Below, one piece after another: positions 11,801 to 19,982 of a DNA stretch of 64,000 bases (its first letter is position 1; every line of letters starts with the position of its first letter). Both the position numbers and the translations under genes were made by a program. Source of the stretch: Pyropia yezoensis (Eukaryota; Rhodophyta; Bangiophyceae; Bangiales; Bangiaceae); NCBI GenBank assembly GCA_009829735.1, contig CM020620.1, positions 3,413,447 to 3,477,446 of the forward strand. The letters run 5' to 3'. The notes below the pieces were generated by a model. That model was not told the DNA's origin and ran no database searches. It was given only the letters and a program-made list of their open reading frames with translations.

Positions 11801-13052
11801 CAAGGTTCAAGGAAGGCGACGTACCAATCCGTTGAAGCTGTTCCCCGCAACGGATCCCTTTAAGGACGTTTGCCTTGACCTGTTGGGACCCTTGCCTAAG
11901 ACAGTGAACGGGAACAAGTACCTTTTGATTATCGTGGACAGGTTTACCAAGCTGACCAGAGTGGTACCCATTAGCAGTCAGGACGCGGAAGTGGTGGCCT
12001 CGGCCTTTTTGGATACGTGGGTCGCTTCTTACGGGCCCCCGGAAACGTTACTGACTGACAACGGGCCCCAGCTGGCGTCCACGCACTTCCGTGGCGTCTG
12101 CAGTATGCTTGGGATCAAACATGTAACGTCTACCACGTACCATCCGCAGACCCAGGGACAAGTGGAACGCTTTAACCGTACTATCGTGGCCCAGTTACGT
12201 ACGTACATTGAGGACCATCAGGACCAGTGGGACGAATTGGTTTCCGTGCTTACCGTGGCGTACAATACCAGGCCACAACAGAGTACCGGCGTGGCCCCGT
12301 TTGAGTTCGTTATCCCTGAACGCGTGCGTACCTTTGCACTGGACCGGCTCCCAGGGTCCCCGTATCCCAAGGAGTTCAGTGGCAACGCACGCCAGGTACG
12401 CAAGATGAGACGGGCCCACCTAAGGAACCTAGCTTTTACGCTACGCAAGAACCTTGACCTGGCCCAGCGTCGGTACAAGCGGGGTTACGATAAACAGGTT
12501 ACGCCTGTGAACGAGACCCTTCGCGTGGGAGACTGGGTGTACGTGGTTACCAACGACGATAGTCGGAAGAAACTGGACCAGAGGGTCAAGGGTCCGTATC
12601 GGATCGTGGACCGGGATGGGCACACGTTCACGGTACTAGTTGAAGGGATCCGTGACCGGGTCAGTAGTGACCATGTGGCCCGTGCACCCACACCCTCTGG
12701 CCAGACGGATTCCACGTCCATGTTACATGGTCCGCAGGAACCGGTTGTACCCCTGGACCACGAGGACTCTGGCACCCCTTTTGTTTGGGAACGTTTCTTG
12801 GGGCACGACAGGGACCAGGAAGAAAACCTTTGGCTCTTGGTACGCTGGTGGGGTTACGCCTAGTCCGAGGATACCTGGGAACCTTACCACAAGTTCGACA
12901 GGGCCAAGGTTATCCAGTACTGTGAACGCGTTGGGACCGAACCTCCACTGCGGGAGGAGGAGGCCATCGTACTACTGGAACCGTTCAAGGCTATCTATGC
13001 TGTGTGGCCCTGGAACCTTGAACCGGGTGCAGACATGCGTCCCCGTTGCTAA
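8797..13052 (+). pseudogene. pol: Element C pol: protease, RT, RNase H, integrase, chromodomain-like end; two amber codons
   Basis: In the -1 frame from the slippery site the order is: aspartic protease (AILDTGAGPSVV, about 9113), reverse transcriptase (YPLPRMDD near 10299, catalytic YLDD near 10549), RNase H (VDTDASAAQIG near 10995, VVRTDHTALKWM near 11200), integrase zinc finger (HPGIHKMH...CTACSK near 11690-11800), and integrase core (LDLLGPLP, TDNGPQLAS, YHPQTQGQVERF). The C-terminal chromodomain-like fold shows LLVRWWGYA. In-frame TAG codons lie at 11064-11066, between RT and RNase H, and at 12861-12863, inside the chromodomain-like end. The frame is otherwise open and ends with TAA at 13050-13052. 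Full activity would need readthrough or reversion. Confidence 0.9.
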
Positions 13053-13430
13053 CCCTGGACCCCGCACCCTTGACCTGGTCAGCCGGTTCCCCGAGACCAA
13101 GTGCTGGTTGAAACACCCGAGTAGGTGGGCAGGTTGGTGGTTCGACTCGGGACACCAAGGGCAACATTTAGTTCCTGCAAAGATTGTTTTCCTTTGAAAG
13201 GAGGGCTACTTGGAAATCTGTTTCTGGTTAACCTTGGGTTGACTCTTTCCCCCTTTTCCCCATTACTCTCACCTCCCATCCAGGGATTACAAGAAAGGGG
13301 GGTTTACTGGAAGGGAGCAGGACTACAAAGAGGATGACAAGAAGCAGTGGAAATTTTATGACTCTCCAAGCAACAAGACGTAGGGTCAACACATGGAACA
13401 CGCACACAGAACCCTCATACCCTCGCTAAC
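13053..13430. other. Gap between convergent pol and antisense frame (element C)
   Basis: 378 bases separate the pol stop from the stop of the reverse-strand frame. No domain or obvious large hairpin was seen. Its position suggests it holds transcript ends for both strands. Confidence 0.4.
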
Positions 13431-15176
13431 CTAGTACCTACGGAAACGACTGTCGGGACGAGAAGACTCTTCCTCGTCCATGTCGTCTCGACCACGGACA
13501 CGAGAACCATCCTGGGTCCCCGTCCAGGCACGTCGCGCGGCCGCCTCGGCGTTACCCAACTCGGTACCAAGGTCCCCACGGATCCCGTTACGGTCAACCA
13601 GGTTCAATAGCCCTTTGTAGTCTGAGTTACTGGAGCCCCCTTCAGCACAAGTCCACTCGGCTACACGGGCCCCAAGGTTAACAGTCGCGTGAAGGGAAGC
13701 CGACAACAGGGGCCCGACATGAGCGTTCGCAAGGAGGTCCGCGGGACCCCCAAAGAAACTGCGTAGCCCAAGAACCGCCGTGGTAGTCAGGTTTCCCTCC
13801 AGGTCCATAAGTTCCGCGTCGGGCACGTCCCCATGGTCCAGAAGGTTAGCCACGTACACGGTACGACCCCCGGGAGGGTTGGAACGATGACCAGCTGACC
13901 CCGATGACCGAGCGCCCGGGAACCCAGAGGGACCTGCGGGAACCACCTCGTCCGACTGATCAGCGTTTTCGTCCTGGGCCCTGAGGATCTCACGCCCTTC
14001 CAGTACGTCCGATGAGTACGGTAGGTCCAGTGGGGCCAGGTCTTCGTCTACCAGGGCCGCCCATACCCCGTCCCGACTCTCGAACCGAACCCGAACGAAG
14101 GAACCGCGATCCTTGCGACGTTTCCCGGAAGCGAGGAGACGCGCACGGAGCCCCGCGGCGGAAACCACTTGGTCACTAAGGGTCAGAAGGGCGTCCAGGT
14201 CCCGCACGGCGGCCTCGTCCACGCCACCGGGACCCTGACAGATGGTACGGGTACCGACACGCTGGATCCACGTACGCAGGGGCCGAGAGAAGAGGCCCAG
14301 GTAACCTTCCCGACGGGCGAACTCAAGCAGGTACACAGCACAGTTGGTAGCCCATTCCGTTCGAAACACGTACCAGGCGAACGCGTCCGACGAACGAAGA
14401 AGTTCCGTGAAGTAACACTGGACCGCAGGAAGTTCCACAAGGGCCCCGTATGGTAGTTCCACGTTCTCGAACCAGTGCGGAACCCGAACGTAATGGAGCC
14501 CACGGGTAGTCGCGGAACAACTGGGGAACTCTTGTTGATGCCACCCGACCAGGAACCGACTATTGTCACGATGGTGCCGACTGAACACCAGGCTAGGTAG
14601 GGTCACTTGGTACCCGGGACGGTTCAGGTACGGGGGAGACCCGATCAGGTAACAGGGTGAAGGTGCGGCAGGTAGGGGCCCTTGGAGGAGTTCCGTGCGG
14701 ACCGTCTTGAACCGTTCGACGTACCCGACCTCGTCCGCGTGCCGTACAACCGTGATCGACAGGGAACGGTCCGCAAGGACAGGGATCCGAGCATCCGGCA
14801 TTACCGCCATCTGCTTGCGAAACGAGTTACCCGGACAGCTCCCGTCCACGGCTCGAAGGATCCCATGGGCCCGGGTACCAGTAACCCAACCTCGCGCCTC
14901 CTCCCGACGCCACGCCGTAACCGTCTCGGATCCGAAGTCCTCAGGAACCACGCCAACTATGGCCGCGTACGACTGGCCCGCCCCGGTTTCCTCTTGATCC
15001 ATTGGGAGAACGTCTGGCCCAGTAACGGGGCCACCTTGAGCATCGCGTACACCTTGCCCAGCTGGTACCCCGGACCCAGGAGCGGGTACACCTTGCCCGG
15101 CTCGGTCACCTTGTCGCTCAGGGGCCCCAGGGCCCGCGCCAGCAGGCGAACCCGCCGCGGCGCTGCCGGTAACCAT
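13431..15176 (-). CDS. Antisense protein of element C, 581 residues, unknown function
   Basis: A long open frame on the strand opposite to gag-pol, between pol and the 3' LTR. The frame is open from 15278, but the first ATG is at 15176 (the 15278 codon is GTG). Gly/Ala/Pro-rich start. The central part carries SPPYLNRPGY (about residue 195), LVGWHQQEFPSCSA and WFENVELPYG, which correspond in order to PPYLHEAD, LVTSAQLEFPQQSA and WWPQVEVPYG of the family B antisense protein. A helical region with RREGYLGLFSRPLR follows, then an acidic/basic tail (DDMDEEESSRP). No known domain, signal peptide or membrane helix was recognised. It stays open although gag and pol of the same element are broken, which hints at selection or a late loss of gag-pol. 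Confidence 0.75.
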   Translation of the reverse strand: MVTGSAAAGSPAGAGPGAPERQGDRAGQGVPAPGSGVPAGQGVRDAQGGPVTGPDVLPMDQEETGAGQSYAAIVGVVPEDFGSETVTAWRREEARGWVTGTRAHGILRAVDGSCPGNSFRKQMAVMPDARIPVLADRSLSITVVRHADEVGYVERFKTVRTELLQGPLPAAPSPCYLIGSPPYLNRPGYQVTLPSLVFSRHHRDNSRFLVGWHQQEFPSCSATTRGLHYVRVPHWFENVELPYGALVELPAVQCYFTELLRSSDAFAWYVFRTEWATNCAVYLLEFARREGYLGLFSRPLRTWIQRVGTRTICQGPGGVDEAAVRDLDALLTLSDQVVSAAGLRARLLASGKRRKDRGSFVRVRFESRDGVWAALVDEDLAPLDLPYSSDVLEGREILRAQDENADQSDEVVPAGPSGFPGARSSGSAGHRSNPPGGRTVYVANLLDHGDVPDAELMDLEGNLTTTAVLGLRSFFGGPADLLANAHVGPLLSASLHATVNLGARVAEWTCAEGGSSNSDYKGLLNLVDRNGIRGDLGTELGNAEAAARRAWTGTQDGSRVRGRDDMDEEESSRPDSRFRRY

Positions 15177-15744
15177 AGGGGCCAGGGTGGAGGGGAACGT
15201 GGGGGTACGGGTGATGGGGTACGGGGGCACGGAGACGGAGAAGGGGAACGAGGAAACGGGGGAGAACGAGGTGACCACGGGAAGCGCCGCGGGGACGATG
15301 GTACAATGGGACCCGGGTGCTGGGGACGAGGGAACCCGTGAGGGTGCTCTTATCCACTGGCCCCCTGCGTTCCAAATGGTACCAGGGCTGCGCCCACGTT
15401 CCGCTGGCCCCCGCCTGTGCCCCTACACCTCGTCACCCCCCCTGGCGTACGGCGCCACATGGGGAGGCGACGGGGAGGAGGAACGCAGGTGGGCGGCCGG
15501 CGCGGGCTGCGCCACACCCCCTTTGGTTCCCCTGCGCGTGGCCTGCACCTCTCCTGTACCCGCCCCTGGCCAGTCTGAACGGGTTCCCCTGGCACGAGAC
15601 ACTTGTCGGGGGGCCCCTGTTGACAGACACTGGCCCCACAACCCTTTCGTTGTGGCCCTGTTGTAACCCTGTCAGACGTTCCCCAGTCCCTTTCCTCGGT
15701 TTCCTTGGTGGCCGGCGGGACGCTCGGCCCTAGTGAGGGGGCCA

Positions 15745-16390
15745 TGTGGCGTTCTGAGCCCCTGGGACCGTTGGAACCCGGGAGACTGACTTGGGACCCG
15801 GCTGGCAGCGTTACGTGGAACCACGCGCTGGCCGAGGATCCCTGCATCGGTGGCCCGGGGCAGTGGCGACACGCCCGGTGCCCTGATTGGTCACCCGGAG
15901 CGGTGGACTTGCCGGGTTGGGGCATACTGACCTTCGGGTTATTTGTTTGATTTTTCGCATTTGTTTTCCTTGCGTGATTTCGTGTCTTTCCCCTTTTTCC
16001 CACTGGGTTTTTTTTTGGGGGATTGACATTTGTGTGTGGGGGGATTTCGCTTGCTTTTTGTGTGTTGGCCCGGTGAGCGGCCGGTGCCTTGCTGGCACTT
16101 GGCCCGCTGGGGGCGCCCTCTGGGGGCCTCGCTCAGGGCCCCTGGAGGGGCCAGGGGGGGAGGTTCTTGAGGGGTGCTCCGGGGTTCTCCCCGGGGCCAT
16201 CTTGTAAAATCAACAGTACTTTGGGTTCCTTCTCCCTCGGGCTTTTGTCCTGTTTACCTTTGCCTCTTATCGTGGCGGGCGAGTGGATCAGCAAGGGCTC
16301 TTACCTGTTCCTTCCTGGGCTTCGGACTGTGGTCTCTGAGTGTGTGGTTGTGGTTTCTGGGTCCGGGAATCTGGGTTCCATTACGCTACA
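15745..16390 (+). repeat. Element C 3' LTR
   Basis: 646 bases matching 6317-6959. A purine-rich run (GTGAGGGGGCCA) directly before it could serve as polypurine tract. The LTR ends exactly before the ATG of the next open frame. Confidence 0.93.
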
Positions 16391-17296
16391 ATGCCTGATC
16401 TGCCGGCGCCCCCGACGCCCAGGCGCTCCCCTGCCGCACGCGCTGATTCTGACGGTGCCAGTGGCGGTCTGGGGCATACTGCACCGGGGGGTGGTGCTTT
16501 TATGGACGAGGCGCAATCCCCGTCTGCGTCTCCCTGCGCGTCTCCCCCTGCGCTGCCGCGCACCGCGCCGGCGACGTCCACTGCGGAAGTCTGCGCCGCA
16601 CCAGCAGTTTTTTGCTTGGAGACGGACGACGAGGTGGGGATGGATGCCACACTGCGCACCGGCCGCGCGGGAAATACCGATGGGGCGCGCAGGTGCACGA
16701 GCAACGGCTATGGGGCTGCTGACGTGGTGGCCGCGGGGACGGCGGCCGCTTTTGTGCCGACCGCCCGCATGGAGCTGGAAGCGGTTGCTGATGTAGCAGC
16801 CTTTTACGATCAAGGCGCGGCCGCCGTTGTGCCGGCCGCTCCCGCCGAGCAGGAACCGGCAGACAACGCTGAGTCCGCGTACCAGGAGGCGGCCGCGAGG
16901 GCTTTGGAGAGGTTGACCCGCGCGGACGCAGCCGGTGCGGATCTGCGCGGGACGAGCGACGAAGTAGCGCGCTCTGGCGTGCCTGTCACAGCGCGTGTTG
17001 CGGATGCGGCGTTGACGCTTTTCCCTGGAGGCGACAATGGCACAGACAGCGACGGGGATGCCGGCAACGTGCGCCAGCGCAAGCGGCGGCCACTCTCACA
17101 GCCGCGACCGCGGCGTGCACCGGCGACGCGGACTGCGACACGGGGCAGGAGGTCCCAGGCCACGAAGCAGAGTGCGTTTGAGCGAAGTCTGAAGCGGGCC
17201 GCCGCGGCGGCCGGCATGGACCCTAGCAAGCTGGATGTTTCTACTGAAGAGGAGTCGACGGACGGCGGCCTTTCGACCGGCTCTGTGACTGTGTGA
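16391..17296 (+). CDS. Hypothetical 301-residue basic protein, probably part of the Harbinger Myb-partner locus
   Basis: The ATG lies in the ATGCC target duplication of element C, so the insertion put an LTR directly in front of this frame. The protein starts MPDLPAPPTPRR and is rich in Ala, Pro and Arg. A strongly basic stretch (RQRKRR and later RRGRRSQATKQ) lies near the end, likely nuclear, and it closes with a helical ERSLKRAAAAAGMDPSKLD and an acidic tail. The sequence just before element C encodes a similar LPDLPASPTPGR, so this may be the C-terminal part of the broken Myb-like gene. An inverted copy at 62143-63048 differs at about six residues. No domain was recognised. Confidence 0.5.
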   Translation: MPDLPAPPTPRRSPAARADSDGASGGLGHTAPGGGAFMDEAQSPSASPCASPPALPRTAPATSTAEVCAAPAVFCLETDDEVGMDATLRTGRAGNTDGARRCTSNGYGAADVVAAGTAAAFVPTARMELEAVADVAAFYDQGAAAVVPAAPAEQEPADNAESAYQEAAARALERLTRADAAGADLRGTSDEVARSGVPVTARVADAALTLFPGGDNGTDSDGDAGNVRQRKRRPLSQPRPRRAPATRTATRGRRSQATKQSAFERSLKRAAAAAGMDPSKLDVSTEEESTDGGLSTGSVTV

Positions 17297-18697
17297 GGGC
17301 GTTAGTTGTTGTTTGTACCTCTGTTGCATCTTTTTCTGTGTGTGTTTTTCTGTGGTGTGTGCGTGAAGTGGCGGAGGTTTTTTCCAGGCTCTGCCAGAAG
17401 AAGTCTTTTTCCTTTGCCGCCGCCGTCCACGCCGCCGTCCACGTCGCCATCCACGTCGCCGCCGCTGTCGTCGAGCCTCCCCACCGTCGTGGTCGCCTCC
17501 CCGTCGGCGTCTGCGTCGGCGGGCGCAGCGACCCTGGCGGTGGCGGCGGCGGCGACGGTGGCGTCGGCAGAGCCAAGCAGGGGGGGGGGCGAGTGGGGGT
17601 GCTGGAAGGGCTGTGGAGAGGGGAGGAGGGGGGGGGGGGCATCCCGCCCCCCGCCCCCCGACTCGTCACCGTCCCCGCCCGTGCCCGGAGGGCGCCGCCG
17701 GGAGGGTGAGGGGGGGCCGTCGCCTCAAGCGGCGCCGTCGCCGCCGCCGCCGAGCGGCCGCCGTCGACGTGGGCGGTCGGGGCCGTCTGGGCGGCGCCAG
17801 CGGCAATTGGGCTGCCACCCACCATCAGGGCACGATCGATGCTGTCGCCGGCGTCCCTCCCGCCCACCCCCCCAAGGGACGATGGGGTCCCCCCCGCCCC
17901 CCTTTATAACACGCCGGCGACTGCTCGCGGCGGTCGCCAAGCCACGCGTCGGCCAGCACCCCCCCTGCCCACGGGGTAGACGTGCTCGTCTGGTTGGGCG
18001 GCCGCGACCACGACGCGGCGACCACGGGCGGCAGTGTGTGCACGCTCCCCGTCGGCGGCGGCGGGGACGGCCTTGGCGGAAGCGGCGGCAGCGGCGGCCG
18101 TGGCGGCTGCGGCACCACCTGGTGTGGGGCAGAGGGTGCGGCCGCCGCCCCCGCCGTCGCTACCGCCACCTCCGCTGCCGCCGCCCGCCGCGGAGGCCTC
18201 CGCTGCGGCGGCGGCGGCGGCTGCAGCGGCTGTCGCAGCAGCGGCAGCCAACCCACCAGCCCTGCGGTGACTTCGCGCGTCCCCCCCCCCCCCCCCTCGC
18301 CCCCGGTGCAGCCGCGGGTCGGTGGCTGTTGCTCAGCGCGCCGCCGCCGCCGCCGCCGTTGCGGTGGCCATTGCCATGGCCGCCAGCGCCGCGGGAGCTC
18401 CCGCGGCGGCGGCCTGAGCAGCTGCCCCCGCCTCCGCCGCCGTCAATGGGACTGGCTCCCGCGGCGGCGACGCGGGCCGACCGCCGACCACCGACGGCGG
18501 CGGCGGTGGGGGCAGCCGCCGCGGCGGCGACGGGGGCTGTGTCGTTGGTGGGGACACCACCGAGCTGACACCGCCGGGGTGGTCAGGACTTGGCGGCTGA
18601 CCCAACATGACATCTCTCAAGTAAGAGCAATAGTATAGGAAAAAAAAACCTGCTTGCTGCCCAACGCAAGCAGGAAAAAAAAAACCCTTTAGATGGC
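17297..18697. other. GC-rich intergenic region between convergent Harbinger genes
   Basis: 1.4 kb with long CCG/CGG/GCN tracts that keep several frames open by composition alone. The first 100 bases are T-rich (possible 3' end of the upstream gene). It lies between the forward 301-residue frame and the reverse transposase tail, and is repeated inverted at 60742-62142. Confidence 0.6.
18639..18686. terminator. Hairpin flanked by A runs, candidate transcript end
   Basis: CCTGCTTG and CAAGCAGG arms form a short stem, with runs of eight to ten A before and after it. It lies about 12 bases past the stop of the reverse-strand transposase tail. The inverted copy is at 60753-60801. A role in ending or polyadenylating the transposase transcript is inference. 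Confidence 0.4.
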
Positions 18698-18893
18698 CTA
18701 CAAGTAAGGCTCAAGAAGAGCTGCGCGGTCCTTCCAGACGTGCGCGGCGATGTCATGGCAAAGAGATTGATGTTCAAGAGCACTTGTAGTCGCCGCCCTG
18801 GCTGCGAGGGAGCGGGCATACCAGCCCTCGGGAGGCGCAAGCGTCGCTTCCATGGCGACAGGAGGGTGACCGTGCGAGGCGATCACGGGTAGA
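18698..18893 (-). pseudogene. PIF/Harbinger transposase, C-terminal fragment (arm 1)
   Basis: About 65 codons ending HDIAAHVWKDRAALLEPYL before a stop. The same sequence at 60546-60741 continues, in frame, the transposase at 49433-50874 once element D1 is removed. Here the N-terminal part would lie beyond the far end of D2, which is not visible. The fragment runs into the D2 LTR at 18898. Confidence 0.8.
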
Positions 18894-18898
18894 GGTGC

Positions 18899-19175
18899 TG
18901 TAGCAATATGGTTGGCCGTATTGTGACCCGAATGCAAGGGGGGCTACTTCTAATCCTTGGCTTTCAATTTGAGAGTCCGTACTGGTCACGGTATCTACAA
19001 GTTACGTATGACCAGAGGGACTTGCATCTTGGGGTGGAGGGTAGTTAGTAGTGTCTCCGAGGGTTTATAACGAGGGGGCCGGCGGCGAATCCACCGCCGG
19101 CCAACGCAGAACAACAAACCCCTCCCATTTGGGCTCCTCTCTTGGTCCCGTGGCTTGCGCTCCAAGGACAGCAAC
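18899..19175 (+). repeat. Element D2 5' LTR, first part
   Basis: Begins TGTAGCAATATGG. TTTATAA at 19064-19070 is a plausible TATA box. A perfect 9-base stem (GGCCGGCGG with CCGCCGGCC, 19077-19102) lies just downstream, near the expected start of the RNA. The LTR resumes at 28558 after B1. Confidence 0.9.
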
Positions 19176-19644
19176 TGTAGCAAAAACCACAAGCACACAC
19201 GGCACCGAAGTTGGGGCGGTGTGCTAGGGCTGCCTTCCGTGTCGGGGGAACCGGAAGAAGTGCAAGTCGCACACACTCTGTCCCTGTTGTGTGGCAAACC
19301 CCCCACGGACAAACAAGAGGATGGTGTGTGGTCCAACAGTTTCTTGGTCGGGACGGGGACGCAGGGCCAAGCCCCGCTGTCCCTCCCCTTATCCCCCCAG
19401 GGTCCACTCAGAATCTCGCCACTCAGAATCTCCCACCCCAGCACCTGCCCACCGGGCCACACGAAAATTCAAGACGATAAATGCAGAAAACCCTCAAATC
19501 CAAGTTGGATTTACTACTAAGCTAACTATCCCAAACTTAGGGAATATGGACCCAAATGCAGGGGGAGGAACGGATCAGGCTAGTGGCCTGCCGCCCCTTG
19601 CATGGCACGTGTTGCCCCCCTACCTGGGGGTCAATACTGCCCCA
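19176..19644 (-). repeat. Element B1 3' LTR
   Basis: On the forward strand it starts TGTAGC (TGTGGC in the partner) and ends CCCCA (CCACA in the partner). It holds a 17-base palindrome at 19496-19512 with arms AAATCCAA and TTGGATTT. For the forward-strand antisense gene this LTR lies upstream and could supply its promoter. Confidence 0.93.
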
Positions 19645-19959
19645 CTCCCCTCTCCTCAGTTCCGACCGACCCGGTCGGCCCTGTGAGGGGGTGCGTAAAC
19701 GCACGTCTCGGCGTTGGGGGCGCGACTTGCTGTCCCCCATCGAGTACGTAACACGGATGTGGAGGCGGTCACGTTGACCGCCCCTCTCCTCAAGCTTGCC
19801 CACTCGGCAGCTTGCTCTCCTCAGTTCACACTTCACCATCACCACCACCTCCCCTTCACCTTCCACTGGGCCGCCCCACGCTGGGGAGGCCACCCGTATA
19901 CCCACGATCCGAGTCCCCCTCAACTCGAGGCGGGTCTCGTGCTGCGATAGCCAGAGCGT

Positions 19960-19980
19960 CTCTCCCCAACTTGGGGAGAG
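19960..19980. promoter_or_regulatory. 21-base perfect palindrome just before the antisense gene start (B1)
   Basis: Arms CTCTCCCCAA and TTGGGGAGAG around a central C end two bases before the ATG at 19983. B2 keeps it unchanged at 30889-30909 with the same spacing. It could be a protein binding site or, in RNA, a hairpin that controls initiation. Confidence 0.6.
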
Positions 19981-19982
19981 CC

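Larger units (their letters stand above)
6317..16390 (+). mobile_element. Element C: complete Ty3/Gypsy LTR retrotransposon, decayed coding
   Basis: Two LTRs (6317-6959 and 15745-16390) flank 8.8 kb of internal sequence. The 5-base target duplication ATGCC lies at 6312-6316 and 16391-16395. The order is LTR, primer site, gag, protease-RT-RNase H-integrase, a long antisense open frame, LTR. The LTRs differ mainly by single bases in homopolymers, so insertion is recent or conversion has occurred. Gag has about three frameshifts and pol two amber codons. A second copy of its right end lies inverted at 63049-64000. Confidence 0.95.

Noticed and set aside
17306-18568. A 420-codon Arg/Pro-rich frame, and its inverse at 60871-61632
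   Set aside because: Driven by CCG/CGC composition; frames on both strands are equally open and no domain is present.
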